This document shows, piece by piece, positions 25,220 to 34,914 of a DNA stretch of 56,645 nt (position 1 is its first letter; every line of letters begins with the position of its first letter). The stretch is from contig SFQP01000004.1 of assembly GCA_004562975.1 (NCBI GenBank), forward strand, positions 1 through 56,645, written 5' to 3'. The notes under the pieces were generated by a model. It searched no databases. It was given only the letters and a program-made list of their open reading frames with translations, and was not told where the DNA came from. Both the position numbers and the translations under genes were made by a program. Source of the DNA: a bacterium (GTDB taxonomy: Bacteria; Bacteroidota; Bacteroidia; Bacteroidales; Bacteroidaceae).

Positions 25220-26653
25220 ATGGACAAATACTTACAAGAAGCCATTGAAAGCTACGAAAACCAATTAAACGCCGTCAAACCCTTTTACATGGATGCCTCC
25301 ACCCTCATGGACATCGAAGAACACTACGAGAAACAAGGGCGAGACTTCGAGGCAGAGCAAGTGATGCGTCTGGCTGAAAAACTACACCCACAGGACAATG
25401 AAGTGCTCATCGTGAAAGCCTACCGCCTAAAAGCACAAGGAAGATGGCATGAAGCCAAACAAGTCATGAATTCAGTGACCGATTACCATCACAGGGAAGT
25501 ACAGCTCTTTTGGGCAGAGTGGGCCATAGCTGGCGGTGACCTTGAAGAGGCCCTACAGCACATATCAGCCTACATCACCACCTTGAACACTGCGGAACGT
25601 GCAGAATTCCAGACAGACTTCTGTGAAATACTCCTTGACTACGGCTATTACGACAAAACCCTCGAACAGTTAGCAACATTACCGTTTGCCAGCAATCAGG
25701 AACGACGTACCCTCTCATTGAAAGCAGAATGTCTTTACCAACTGCAACGATACACAGAAGCCATAGAATGCACCGAAAAACTCATAAACATTGACCCTTA
25801 CGACGCACTGGCCTGGACCCAACTCGCTGAACTACAGCAAAAAACGGGAAAGTGGCAGGAAAGCATTGAAAGCTGCGACTACGCCCTCGCCATTGATGAA
25901 GACAACCGGCAAGCCATGAACTTCAAAGTCTATGCAGCCTTCAACCTCTACCATGATGAAGAGGGACTGGCCATGGCCCGTGAATACATCAGAAAGCAAC
26001 CGGATGACTACGCCCTCCGACTCTTCGTAGCCGAGCAACTCTATGACAAACATTCCTATGAAGAAGCCCGCACCCTCCTGTCGGAAGCCCTGCGGTGCTG
26101 TCCGCCCGAAAACGCCGAACGCCGCAGGATAGTCATTGACATGGCCTATTGCCTGGCCCGTCTGGCCCGTCCTGCCGAGGCCACCCGAACCATGCACACA
26201 CTCACCCTCGCCGGCTTCAGCCCCACGGAAGTGACATTGCAGACAGCCCAAATACTCCAGGAATGCCAATATGCCAACGATGCCATCCGTCTTTACAGTT
26301 CCGTATTCTCACTCCCCACTACAGACCAAGACAGCCAAGTGCGCATCCTGACCCAGCTCTACCAAACCAGGTGCTTCACCATAGCCGCCCCCATATGGAA
26401 ACAAGCCACCCTGATACTCCTCCAACCCGAGCACGTATCACTCTATGCCTGCATAGCCTACGCCCTTCACGAGATTCAGTCACCGGCAGAATTCCTCACA
26501 GCAGTCAGCCTTGCCCAAATCCATTGCCCCCACCAGTTCGCCCAAATCATGCAGCCCATCTACCATACGGCCAACCCCGATGAAAGCGTCCGCTTCGCCA
26601 TCCGTGAAGCAGAACAATGGAAAGCCAACCCACCCGCTGATTTTTCCATTTAA
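25220..26653 (+). CDS. Tetratricopeptide-repeat protein
   Basis: The product is 477 residues, cytoplasmic (no signal peptide), built of about ten TPR-like helical pairs. Clear units are 'EQVMRLAEKLHPQDNEVLIVKAYRLKAQGRWHEAKQVM', 'ECLYQLQRYTEAIECTEKLINIDPYDALAWTQLAELQQKTGKWQESIESCDYALAIDEDNRQA'. It should be a protein-binding scaffold; partners are not indicated by context. It is separated from glnS by the stem-loop and may be read from the same promoter. Confidence 0.85.
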   Translation: MDKYLQEAIESYENQLNAVKPFYMDASTLMDIEEHYEKQGRDFEAEQVMRLAEKLHPQDNEVLIVKAYRLKAQGRWHEAKQVMNSVTDYHHREVQLFWAEWAIAGGDLEEALQHISAYITTLNTAERAEFQTDFCEILLDYGYYDKTLEQLATLPFASNQERRTLSLKAECLYQLQRYTEAIECTEKLINIDPYDALAWTQLAELQQKTGKWQESIESCDYALAIDEDNRQAMNFKVYAAFNLYHDEEGLAMAREYIRKQPDDYALRLFVAEQLYDKHSYEEARTLLSEALRCCPPENAERRRIVIDMAYCLARLARPAEATRTMHTLTLAGFSPTEVTLQTAQILQECQYANDAIRLYSSVFSLPTTDQDSQVRILTQLYQTRCFTIAAPIWKQATLILLQPEHVSLYACIAYALHEIQSPAEFLTAVSLAQIHCPHQFAQIMQPIYHTANPDESVRFAIREAEQWKANPPADFSI

Positions 26654-26729
26654 TTTATAATACGCCATCATTCCGGCCAAGTCATACAAAATAAAACAGG
26701 CGGCAAGCCGTTATCTAATTAAAATCCCT

Positions 26730-26737
26730 TACCTTTG
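26730..26737 (+). promoter_or_regulatory. -7 box upstream of rfbA
   Basis: TACCTTTG is an exact TAnnTTTG match about 108 bp before the rfbA start; no clear -33 element. Confidence 0.5.
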
Positions 26738-26844
26738 CCCATATATCGGGAATGCAAACCACACCGGAACCCCTTCCCGACTACAGAAGGGCAAAGGAAG
26801 AGATTACAATTCTCTGCATTTCTCCAAACCAAAACATCTCTGCT

Positions 26845-27738
26845 ATGAAAGGTATCGTTTTGGCCGGCGGCAGCGGCACACGCCTCTACCCTATCACAAA
26901 AGGCATCAGCAAACAGCTTATCCCCATTTTCGACAAGCCGATGGTGTATTATCCCATCTCCGTCCTGATGCTGGCCGGCATCCGTGAAATACTCATTATC
27001 TCCACCCCACAGGATTTGCCCGGTTTCCGTCGCCTGTTGGGCGACGGCTCCGACTTCGGCGTTCATTTTGAATATGCCGAACAACCCTCACCCGATGGTT
27101 TAGCCCAAGCATTCCTAATCGGTGAGGAATTCATCGGCAACGACAGCGTTTGTCTGGTACTGGGCGACAACATCTTCCATGGCAGCAACTTCGGCCACAT
27201 ACTCCGTGAGGCCGTCCGGACCGCCGAGGAAGAGGGAAAAGCCACCGTCTTCGGCTACCGTGTGAACGACCCCGAACGCTATGGAGTCGTAGAGTTTGAC
27301 GCTACTGGTCAGGCCGTAAGCATCGAGGAGAAACCCCTTGTGCCAAAATCAAACTATGCCGTAGTGGGCCTGTACTTCTACCCCAACAAGGTCGTGGATG
27401 TAGCCAAGACCATCCGGCCTTCAGCTCGAGGCGAACTTGAAATCACCACAGTCAACCAGCGATTCCTCAACGACCGTGAACTGATGGTACAAACATTAGG
27501 CATCGGTTTTGCATGGCTTGACACCGGCACACACGACAGCCTGAGCGAAGCCTCCACCTTCATCGAAGTGATAGAAAAACGCACCGGTCTGAAAATCGCC
27601 TGTCTGGAAGGCATCGCACTGAAAAACGGATGGATCACGCCCGAAAAACTTCGCGAAATGGCACGTCCTATGGAAAAGAACCAATACGGACAATACCTGC
27701 TGAAACTTGCCAACGCCAGCAACGTAGACAATGAATAA
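26845..27738 (+). CDS. rfbA: Glucose-1-phosphate thymidylyltransferase
   Basis: The product is 297 residues. '[37 protein letters not shown]' is the RmlA/RfbA nucleotide-binding signature, and '[10 protein letters not shown]' and '[12 protein letters not shown]' follow. It makes dTDP-glucose from dTTP and glucose-1-phosphate, the first step of dTDP-rhamnose synthesis. The rfbB, C and D genes are not adjacent, which is common in Bacteroidales. ATG 26845 matches the family; the longer frame from 26752 overlaps the leader. Confidence 0.95.
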   Translation: MKGIVLAGGSGTRLYPITKGISKQLIPIFDKPMVYYPISVLMLAGIREILIISTPQDLPGFRRLLGDGSDFGVHFEYAEQPSPDGLAQAFLIGEEFIGNDSVCLVLGDNIFHGSNFGHILREAVRTAEEEGKATVFGYRVNDPERYGVVEFDATGQAVSIEEKPLVPKSNYAVVGLYFYPNKVVDVAKTIRPSARGELEITTVNQRFLNDRELMVQTLGIGFAWLDTGTHDSLSEASTFIEVIEKRTGLKIACLEGIALKNGWITPEKLREMARPMEKNQYGQYLLKLANASNVDNE

Positions 27739-27743
27739 TTAGT

Positions 27744-27839
27744 TAATGAATAATGAATATTTAAACCTGCGGCCATGATGTCGGCGGCGCTGCATCGTCC
27801 TGTATGTTGGTCGTAGACTTAATTATTCATTATTCATTA
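27744..27839 (+). repeat. AT-armed intergenic hairpin element, copy 1
   Basis: Perfect 15-bp arms TAATGAATAATGAAT (27744-27758) and ATTCATTATTCATTA (27825-27839) enclose a core that starts CCTGCGGCCATGA at 27766 and contains CTGCATCGTCCTG. Additional ATTATTCAT words follow to 27870. The same core occurs at 34812 with arms of different sequence. Confidence 0.75.
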
Positions 27840-27882
27840 TATAATTATTCATCAAACAATTATTCATTAGACGAACGCCCCC

Positions 27883-28311
27883 ATGATCATAGCTGTAGAT
27901 TTCGACGGAACCATAGTAGAACACAAATACCCAGCCATCGGGAAAGAGCTGCCTTTTGCCACCGCCACCCTCCGCCAGCTCATCAAAGACGGCCACAAAC
28001 TCATCCTCTGGAGCGTGCGTGAAGGCGAACTCCTGGAGCAAGCCGTGAAATGGTGTGAAGAGCGCGGCGTCTATTTCTATGCCGCCAACCAGGACATCGG
28101 CGAAAACGACAAAGACGTGCAGGAAGCCGGCAATTACACGCGCAAGCTCAAAGTACAAATGTTCATCGACGACCGCAACGTCGGCGGCCTCCCCGACTGG
28201 GGAGTCATCTACCAGCTGATCACGCACAGACAAACATTGGCCCAATACTACCAAAAACAAATCTCAGCGGAACTCCCCCCGAAAAAGCCTTGGTGGAAAA
28301 AGATTTTTTAA
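27883..28311 (+). CDS. HAD-family hydrolase, BT0820-like
   Basis: The product is 142 residues. 'MIIAVDFDGTIVEHKYPAIG' is HAD motif I at the very N-terminus, 'LILWSVREGELLEQAV' is motif II-like and 'VQMFIDDRNVGG' supplies the later acidic residues. Short proteins of this form are common in Bacteroidales and lack a large cap. The substrate is unknown; a phosphatase role is expected. The C-terminus is lysine/tryptophan-rich (KKPWWKKIF). Confidence 0.85.
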   Translation: MIIAVDFDGTIVEHKYPAIGKELPFATATLRQLIKDGHKLILWSVREGELLEQAVKWCEERGVYFYAANQDIGENDKDVQEAGNYTRKLKVQMFIDDRNVGGLPDWGVIYQLITHRQTLAQYYQKQISAELPPKKPWWKKIF

Positions 28312-28471
28312 ATTGCATCGCTACCCGGTCATAACGAGCCGATGATTTTCATCAAAAAGCCCACAACAATCGGGCGAGGCATCCATCGTTTCCCCCGGTC
28401 AAACCCGATGCCAAGCATACAACCCACACCTACTGACTACAGACTACAACCAAATCCATTCCCCCTACTCC

Positions 28472-30019
28472 ATGAATATACCAAACGCCCGACAGCAAAA
28501 AGCATGGGAAGAGTACACCGTCCAACAACAAAGCATCACCACCTCCGACCTCATGGAGCGGGCCGCACAAGAAGCAGCCCTCTTCATCTCCAGCCATTAT
28601 CCCGACAGGCAACGCCCCATGGTCATCTTTTCGGGACCCGGCAACAACGGCGGCGATGGCTTGGCACTCGCCAGACTGCTCTGCGGAATGGGCTACACCT
28701 GCGTTCAGGCATATCTGTTCAATACCAAAGGTACGGTAAGCCACGACTGCCGGCTCAATGCAGAACGGCTCAGGGAGGAATGCAACCAAGTAAACTTCAT
28801 CGAGGTCGCACAACAGTTTGAAGCCCCACCCATCGGATCCGAAACCCTCATCATCGATGCACTCTTCGGCATGGGCATCAACAAACCGTTGGGAGGAGGT
28901 TTTGCCGCATTGGTGAAATTCATCAACGCCTCCGGCGCGGAAGTCGTCAGCCTCGACCTCCCCTCAGGACTTATGTGCGAAGACAACACCTACAATTCCC
29001 CCTCAGCCATAGTCCGTGCCAACCACACCCTGGCCATAGGCTTCCCCAAACTGGCCCACATCCTCGCAGACAACCAACCCTACGTCGGCCAACTCCATCA
29101 GCTCGACATACATCTGGCACCCGGATTTCCCGAAGTGGGAGAAATCAATTTCCACATCACGGAAAAAGCCCGCGTCCAAGCCATCCTCAAACCCCGTCCA
29201 CCCTTTGGCCACAAAGGAACCTTCGGCCACGCACTGCTTGTGGCCGGCAGTTACGGCATGGCCGGTTCCGCAGTCCTGGCAGCCAAAGCCTGCCTACGGA
29301 GCGGCGTGGGAAAAGTCACCCTCCACACCCCCACCTGCAACAACGATATTCTCCAAATATCCGTACCCGAAGCCATCCTTCGGCACGATGCCGACCAACA
29401 CCTGTTCACCACCCCCATAGGCACCGAAGCATTCCAAGCCCTGGGAATCGGTCCCGGACTCGGCACAGACAAACGCACTGCCCTTGCATTCATCGAACAA
29501 ATCAGCCATACCGCCATCCCACTGGTCATCGACGCCGATGCCATCAACATCTTAGGCAACCACAAAGGATGGATACAGCAAGTGCCCCCACACAGCATAC
29601 TCACCCCCCATCCGGCAGAAATGAAACGGCTGGGCATTTGCAATCCCGACTCCTTCAGCATCCTTGTCGAAGCCATGACCATGGCACGCAAACACGCTTT
29701 CTACATCATACTCAAAGGCCACTACACCGCTATCTGCACCCCTGAAGGACAAGTGTACTTCAACCCTACGGGAAACTCCGGTATGGCCACAGCAGGCAGC
29801 GGCGACGTGCTCACAGGAATACTTACGTCCCTGCTGGCCCAAGGCTACACCCCCGAAGAAGCCTGCCTGCTGGGCGTATATCTCCACGGACTGGCCGGAG
29901 ACAAGGCAGCACAAACCCTTGGAGAGCACGCCCTGACCGCCTCCGACATCATCAGTGCGTTACCCCGCGCATTTGCCGAAATGATGGATGCAAACGGCCC
30001 CGGCGGAACGTGTTCCTGA
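28472..30019 (+). CDS. nnrDE: Bifunctional NAD(P)H-hydrate epimerase / dehydratase
   Basis: The product is 515 residues. The N-terminal YjeF-N epimerase has 'PGNNGGDGLALARLL' and 'IIDALFGMGI'. The C-terminal ADP-dependent dehydratase has 'HKGTFGHALLVAGSYGMAGSAVLAAKACLRSGVG', 'VIDADAINIL', 'LTPHPAEMKRL' and 'NSGMATAGSGDVLTGIL'. Together they repair hydrated NADH and NADPH. It overlaps or abuts the next gene's leader. Intact. Confidence 0.95.
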   Translation: MNIPNARQQKAWEEYTVQQQSITTSDLMERAAQEAALFISSHYPDRQRPMVIFSGPGNNGGDGLALARLLCGMGYTCVQAYLFNTKGTVSHDCRLNAERLREECNQVNFIEVAQQFEAPPIGSETLIIDALFGMGINKPLGGGFAALVKFINASGAEVVSLDLPSGLMCEDNTYNSPSAIVRANHTLAIGFPKLAHILADNQPYVGQLHQLDIHLAPGFPEVGEINFHITEKARVQAILKPRPPFGHKGTFGHALLVAGSYGMAGSAVLAAKACLRSGVGKVTLHTPTCNNDILQISVPEAILRHDADQHLFTTPIGTEAFQALGIGPGLGTDKRTALAFIEQISHTAIPLVIDADAINILGNHKGWIQQVPPHSILTPHPAEMKRLGICNPDSFSILVEAMTMARKHAFYIILKGHYTAICTPEGQVYFNPTGNSGMATAGSGDVLTGILTSLLAQGYTPEEACLLGVYLHGLAGDKAAQTLGEHALTASDIISALPRAFAEMMDANGPGGTCS

Positions 30020-30072
30020 TCTTATTCCATAAAAATTTTCTAACAGTGCCCCAGCACAAGAAAATCCCGAAC

Positions 30073-31149
30073 ATGAAACAGAAAATACTCATTGCAGCCC
30101 TTTCACTGCTGTCGTTGCAGGCAACGGCACAAACCGAGGTGACAGCGTACAAGCCCGGCATCACCACCGAAGGCATCACCTATTTCCTACCCCAGACACG
30201 GGTCAGGGTGAAGGTCACCGCCCGGAAAACTCATTACGAAGCCGGCGAATACTGTGAATACGCCGAGCGCTACCTGCGGCTGAAAGACGTGCCCCAGACA
30301 GCCTACGACGAATGGGAAATCGAGGACATACAGCTCACCCCCTACGGAGTGGCCGACCCCTCGCGCGCCTATAGCATCAAGATGCGTAGCAAGACTTCCG
30401 CACCCCTCGTCAGCCTCATGGGCGACGGCCGCCTCGTCAGCGTCAATGCCCCCGCCAACCTCATCGAGCCCGTGTTGCCGCAGGCCGGCATCAAGGCCGA
30501 AAAGCATGCCACGGCCAAGGGAGTGAACTACAAGACCGAAGAAATACTCGCTGCAGGCAGCACGGCGAAAATGGCCGAACTCGCCGCCAACGAAATATAC
30601 GACATCCGCGAGAACCGCAGCCTGCTCACCAAAGGTCAGGCCGACTTCATGCCCAAGGACGGCGAGCAGCTACGCCTCATGCTCGCCAGCCTCGACACAC
30701 AGGAAGCCGCCCTACTCCAGCTCTTCCAGGGAACAGCCACCACGCAGACCGAAACCTTCGTTTTCGACATCATCCCCACTGAGGAAACCGCCTCCCAAAC
30801 ACTCTTCAGCTTCTCGCGCTATTTGGGTGTAGTAGACGCTGACGACCCCGCCGGCACCCCCGTGCGCTACGCCGTGAAAGACCTCCACACCCTACCCGCC
30901 GCCCCCGTCAGCGAGAAGGAAAAACAGCGCCGCGAAGCGGAAGATTTGCGTTACATCGTGCCCGGAAAAGTGCAGGTCACCGTCTTCGACGACAGTCGCC
31001 AATTCGCCTCCGAAACCCTCCCCATGGCCCAGTTCGGGCGCATTGAGCACCTCGGCGGCGACCTCTTCAACCGCAAGTCCGCCACGCGTGTACAACTCTC
31101 GCCCGTCACCGGAGGCATCGTCAAAATCGAAGCCGAGAAACCCGAGTAA
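30073..31149 (+). CDS. DUF4831 family exported protein
   Basis: The product is 358 residues with a signal peptide ('KQKILIAALSLLSLQATAQ', cleavage after AQ likely). The mature part ('GITYFLPQTRVRVKVTARKTHYEAGEYCEYAERYL') matches the Bacteroidota DUF4831 family of periplasmic or surface proteins with unknown function. ATG 30073 gives a proper signal peptide; the frame from 30010 would overlap nnrDE. The DUF721 gene starts 25 bp downstream. Confidence 0.85.
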   Translation: MKQKILIAALSLLSLQATAQTEVTAYKPGITTEGITYFLPQTRVRVKVTARKTHYEAGEYCEYAERYLRLKDVPQTAYDEWEIEDIQLTPYGVADPSRAYSIKMRSKTSAPLVSLMGDGRLVSVNAPANLIEPVLPQAGIKAEKHATAKGVNYKTEEILAAGSTAKMAELAANEIYDIRENRSLLTKGQADFMPKDGEQLRLMLASLDTQEAALLQLFQGTATTQTETFVFDIIPTEETASQTLFSFSRYLGVVDADDPAGTPVRYAVKDLHTLPAAPVSEKEKQRREAEDLRYIVPGKVQVTVFDDSRQFASETLPMAQFGRIEHLGGDLFNRKSATRVQLSPVTGGIVKIEAEKPE

Positions 31150-31174
31150 ACCCGTCATCACCACCGATCGCCAC

Positions 31175-31465
31175 ATGGAACGTCGAAAAGAAGAAGCCAT
31201 CGGCACCGTCATCCGCCGTTTCCTCCGCATAGCAGGGCTCGAAACACCGCTTGGCGAACACCGCGTCATGGAGCTCTGGCCCCAAGTGGTAGGCGATGTC
31301 GTCATGCGCTACACCTCCGGTCTGGAAATTTACAACCGCAAATTGTATGTCCGGTTATCGTCGGCAGTACTGCGCAGCCAACTCTCGCTGCAACGCGCCA
31401 CGCTCGTCCGGGAGCTCAACAAACGTGCCGAAGGCAATTGGATAGAAGATATCATTTTCACATAG
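31175..31465 (+). CDS. DUF721 (DciA-like) protein
   Basis: The product is 96 residues. 'IRRFLRIAGLETPLGEHRVMELWPQVVGDVVMRYT' and 'YVRLSSAVLRSQLSLQRATLVRELN' match the DUF721 core, the domain of DciA, which loads the replicative helicase DnaB in bacteria without DnaC. Whether this short protein loads DnaB here is inference. ATG 31175 is preferred because the upstream frame lies inside the previous gene. Confidence 0.85.
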   Translation: MERRKEEAIGTVIRRFLRIAGLETPLGEHRVMELWPQVVGDVVMRYTSGLEIYNRKLYVRLSSAVLRSQLSLQRATLVRELNKRAEGNWIEDIIFT

Positions 31466-31649
31466 GCACCCCCCTGACACATATCACCCACACAAACCAA
31501 GCAATAACGGGGTGATATCCCCCCCACCCCAAATCCTGTCCGTCATCTTCCTTGCCAACCCATGGCATGGCAACCAGCCAAAGGAAACAGAAAGGACGGA
31601 TATACGGCTTCAAAATCTGCCCCTCTTTAGCCTTCCTTCCAATCGTATA

Positions 31650-31688
31650 AATGTGTGATATTTTATTGTAATCAAAATACCACACATT
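31650..31688. terminator. AT-rich stem-loop after the DUF721 gene
   Basis: AATGTGTGATATTTT (31650-31664) pairs with AAAATACCACACATT (31674-31688), one mismatch, around a 9-nt loop. It lies 185 bp after the stop codon and just before element copy B. Confidence 0.5.
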
Positions 31689-31803
31689 TAATGTTTAGAG
31701 TAATGAACAAAATGAACTTATCACGCTCGGCATACGCTTGAGAATGATGAAACAGCCCTGTATTTAGGCATTGAGGAAGATAGAAACAAATCGTATAACC
31801 CTA

Positions 31804-32340
31804 CTATATACGTAATTTCGCCCTTTAATAAATTGTTCAAAGCTTCATTGTAGGTTTTTCCATTGATTATCATACGTTTTCGGTATGAACGATAGTTTTG
31901 CAAACATTCACTGGAAGCTCCAGAAATGAAAGATGTAGTCAAAATTGGAACACGGAATGTGAAAACGATGTATTTTCGTTTAAGGTACTTGTGTCAGTAC
32001 AGAATTCATGATGAAACATAAGAGAATGATCATGAAACTTTATAACCTGATTCCTTCATATATGAAATGACTGATTTTCAGGAACATAGTGAAAACATTG
32101 AAGGTTTGAACCTTTTTATAAACGACGAAATTACGTATATATAGCCACGTACAGTGTCAGAGGGAATGATTGAATTTTCTCACATGACCATCATCTAAAC
32201 CATACTTGCCATTATTTGATGAAACTTGCCGTACTACGAACATCGCAGGGGATGTGTGACTGAAGTCTGGGGATTCGATGGACAAGTCCGGGACTTGTTT
32301 TTTCTACTCGGCGAGTTGAAAAAAATAGTCTGGCTCTTGT
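31804..32340 (+). repeat. Dispersed intergenic element, copy B
   Basis: Left end CTATATACGTAATTTCG, right arm ATTGAAGGTTTGAACC (32098-32113) and right end AAATTACGTATATATAGCC (32128-32146). The phased block begins 137 bp later: ACAAGT at 32282, ACTTGT at 32293, AGTTGA at 32314 and TCTTGT at 32335 (steps 11, 21, 21). It lies between the convergent DUF721 and glgB genes. No gene is encoded; a 73-codon minus-strand frame over the left arm looks incidental. Together with its flanks this covers most of 31466-32634. Confidence 0.8.
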
Positions 32341-32528
32341 AAGGATATCTTGCCGACTGGTTCGTACAGCCTTCAGCTATAAGACCAGAAGCTGACGCAA
32401 TGAACATTATTTACCGTAAAATGATGTCAGTCAAGCCAACCGTACTGTCATAAAGTTTTTTACGAATGAATCGTTATAGTTCCTAACTACCCAAATCTTT
32501 CCAAGCATTGGAACATGGGAATACGAAT

Positions 32529-32567
32529 GTAGGAGATATGTGCCGGTTGTCAGCGCATATCTCCTAC
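32529..32567 (-). terminator. Stem-loop at the 3' end of glgB
   Basis: GTAGGAGATATGTGC (32529-32543) pairs with GCGCATATCTCCTAC (32553-32567), one G-U. It lies 68 bp beyond the glgB stop codon. Confidence 0.65.
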
Positions 32568-32634
32568 CCTATTGGCCGGAAAACGGGGCATGGGGATGCG
32601 CCGTCATGACACTTCCTCATGCATGTTGTCATTG

Positions 32635-34722
32635 TTATTCTTCTTCCTCACGACGCAGCACGACGGCTGAACGGGCGGGGATGTAGAGTTTGAGCCAGCC
32701 TTTTCCGTCACGTTTGAGGAGCGGGTCGAAGTTGGTGAAATGGCGTACGGTGTCGTCGGCAAGGCCATTGCCGCCATAGGCGGGGGCATCGGTGTTGAGC
32801 ACGACATCGTATGCGCCCTCGGGTACCATGAAACCGTAACCCTCATAGGAACGGACGGGCGAGAAGTTGAACACGAATACCAACGGACCACGGGCGAAGG
32901 CGAGTATCTGGTCGCCGTCGTTGTGCCAAATCTCCTGTACGGGGAGCTTGCGGATATCGGGGAAGGAACGCAGGAGGTGGATCATGTCACGGTCGAAGTC
33001 GCCCAGCAGATGGTAGCAGAGCTCTTGGTTGTCCACCAAATTCCACTGGCGGCGCGCATATTTATAGCTCCATCCGTTGCCTTCGCGCGGAAAGTCTATC
33101 CATTCGGGATGGCCGAATTCGTTGCCCATGAAGTTGAGGTAGCCGCCATTGATGGTTGAGGCAGTGACGAGGCGTATCATCTTGTGGAGGGCAATACCAC
33201 GGTGGACGGTGCCGTTTTCATCGCCTTTGCGGAAATGCCAGTACATGTCGGCATCAATGAGGCGGAAGATGAGGGTCTTGTCGCCCACGAGTGCCTGGTC
33301 ATGGCTCTCGCAGTAGGAGATGGTGCGCTCGTCGGCGCGGCGGTTGGTGATTTCCCAGAATATGGAGGAGGGTTTCCAGTCTTCGTCTCGCTGCTCCTTG
33401 ATGGTCTTTATCCAATAGTCGGGCACGTTCATGGCCATGCGGTAGTCGAAGCCGTAGCCGCCGTCCTTGAAGGGGGCTGCGAGTCCGGGCATACCGCTGA
33501 CTTCTTCGGCAATGGTGATGGCGGCGGGTTTGACTTCGTGGATGAGGAGGTTGGCAAGGGTAAGGTAGCAGATGGCGTTGTCGTCCTGATGGCCGTTGAA
33601 GTAATCGCCATAACCACAGAAGGCTTCGCCGAGGCCGTGGCTGTAATAGAGCATGGAGGTGACGCCGTCGAAGCGGAAGCCGTCGAAATTGAACTCGGTA
33701 AGCCAGTATTTGCAGTTGGAGAGGAGGAAGTGGAGCACTTCGTTCTTGCCGTAGTCGAAGCAGAGGCTGTCCCAAGCGCTGTGTTCGCGGCGGCCGCCAG
33801 GATAGAAGAACTGGTCGGGGTCGCCGGCATAGTTGCCGAGGCCTTCGACTTCGTTCTTTACGGCGTGGCTGTGGACAAGGTCCATAATGACAGTGATGCC
33901 TGCCTGATGGGCTGCATCAATGAGTTGCTTGAGCTCGTCGGGGGTGCCGAAGCGGCTGGAGGGGGCGAAGAAGGAGCTGACATGGTAACCGAAGCTGCCG
34001 TAGTAGGGGTGCTCGGCAATGGCCATGATCTGGATGCAGTTGTAGCCGTCGGCTATGACGCGGGGCAAAACGTTTTCGCGGAATTCGTTGTAGCTTCCCA
34101 CTTTCTCGGCATCTTGTCCCATGCCAATGTGGCACTCGTAGATGAAGAGGGGTGCTTTCTTGGGTTTGAAGTTGGGTTTCTTCCAAACGTAGGGTTCGGC
34201 GGGATCCCACACTTGGGCACTGAATATCTTGGTTTCTTCGTCCTGGACGACGCGGCGGCTCCATGCTGGCACTCTTTCGCCCTGGCCGCCCTGCCAGTGC
34301 ATGGAGAGTTTGTAGAGGTCAAGGTGCTTGAGGGCGCGCAGGGGGAGTTTGAGTTCCCAGTTGCCGGTGCCTTCGATGCGCTTGAAGGCGTATTGGGCTT
34401 CTTCTTTCCATCCGTTGAAATCGCCGATGAGGTAGATGGCGGTGGCGTTGGGTGCCCACTCGCGCAACACCCACTGGCGTGCTGTACGGTGCAAGCCGAA
34501 ATAGTGGTGGCCGTCGGCCATTTCGGACAGTTTCCCCTTGCCTCCGGTCAGCTCGTTGAGTTTCCAGAGTACGTGGTCGTGCCGTCCCTGTATGGCGGCT
34601 TCAAAGGGTTCGAGCCAAGGGTCGTTCTTGACGAGGTTGATGTGCTTGGGTGCAGCTTTCTTGGCTGCCCGCTTGGCCGCCGGCTTACGCGCAGCGGCTT
34701 GTTTTTCGGTTTTTGCTTTCAT
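32635..34722 (-). CDS. glgB: 1,4-alpha-glucan branching enzyme with a Lys/Ala-rich N-terminal tail
   Basis: The product is 695 residues. A CBM48 domain ('WAPNATAIYLIGDFNGW') precedes the GH13 barrel with 'DLVHSHAVKN', the nucleophile in 'DGFRFDGVTSMLYYSHG', the acid in 'TIAEEVSGMPG' and 'ESHDQAL'. It makes alpha-1,6 branches in glycogen. The first 26 residues (KAKTEKQAAARKPAAKRAAK...) form a basic alanine-lysine tail like histone H1 or HU tails, which is unusual for GlgB. The malQ gene at 44125 is the other glucan enzyme in the window. Confidence 0.93.
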   Translation of the reverse strand: MKAKTEKQAAARKPAAKRAAKKAAPKHINLVKNDPWLEPFEAAIQGRHDHVLWKLNELTGGKGKLSEMADGHHYFGLHRTARQWVLREWAPNATAIYLIGDFNGWKEEAQYAFKRIEGTGNWELKLPLRALKHLDLYKLSMHWQGGQGERVPAWSRRVVQDEETKIFSAQVWDPAEPYVWKKPNFKPKKAPLFIYECHIGMGQDAEKVGSYNEFRENVLPRVIADGYNCIQIMAIAEHPYYGSFGYHVSSFFAPSSRFGTPDELKQLIDAAHQAGITVIMDLVHSHAVKNEVEGLGNYAGDPDQFFYPGGRREHSAWDSLCFDYGKNEVLHFLLSNCKYWLTEFNFDGFRFDGVTSMLYYSHGLGEAFCGYGDYFNGHQDDNAICYLTLANLLIHEVKPAAITIAEEVSGMPGLAAPFKDGGYGFDYRMAMNVPDYWIKTIKEQRDEDWKPSSIFWEITNRRADERTISYCESHDQALVGDKTLIFRLIDADMYWHFRKGDENGTVHRGIALHKMIRLVTASTINGGYLNFMGNEFGHPEWIDFPREGNGWSYKYARRQWNLVDNQELCYHLLGDFDRDMIHLLRSFPDIRKLPVQEIWHNDGDQILAFARGPLVFVFNFSPVRSYEGYGFMVPEGAYDVVLNTDAPAYGGNGLADDTVRHFTNFDPLLKRDGKGWLKLYIPARSAVVLRREEEE

Positions 34723-34756
34723 GGTATTGGGGATGAAGTGGTTTATAATTTATGAT

Positions 34757-34882
34757 TTATAATGAGGTCGTTCCTCAATTTATAATTTACAATTTATAAT
34801 TTATAATGAAGCCTGCGGCCATGAAGCCAGCCGTTCTGCATCGTCCTGCACATCGCGTAGCCCTCATTATAAATTATAAATT
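34757..34882 (+). repeat. AT-armed intergenic hairpin element, copy 2, with extra hairpin
   Basis: Perfect 19-bp arms AATTTATAATTTATAATGA (34791-34809) and its complement at 34864-34882 enclose a core beginning CCTGCGGCCATGA at 34812 with CTGCATCGTCCTG, 31 of 37 bases identical to the core at 27766. A second small stem-loop (TTATAATGAGG with CCTCAATTTATAA) lies at 34757-34783. The arm sequences differ from copy 1 yet pair perfectly. It sits in the glgB-MORN gap. Confidence 0.75.
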
Positions 34883-34914
34883 GAAAATTTCCTCAAGGCC
34901 GCAAGCCAATTTGT

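Noticed and set aside
31721..31942. 73-codon minus-strand frame in element copy B, with similar words encoded by the other arms
   Set aside because: Copies A and C carry stops in the equivalent frame, so the likeness comes from the nucleotide repeat and not from a protein.
33184..34755. 523-codon plus-strand frame opposite glgB
   Set aside because: It is antisense to a clear GH13 enzyme, is made of low-complexity V/A/G/E stretches typical of a shadow frame and has no domain.
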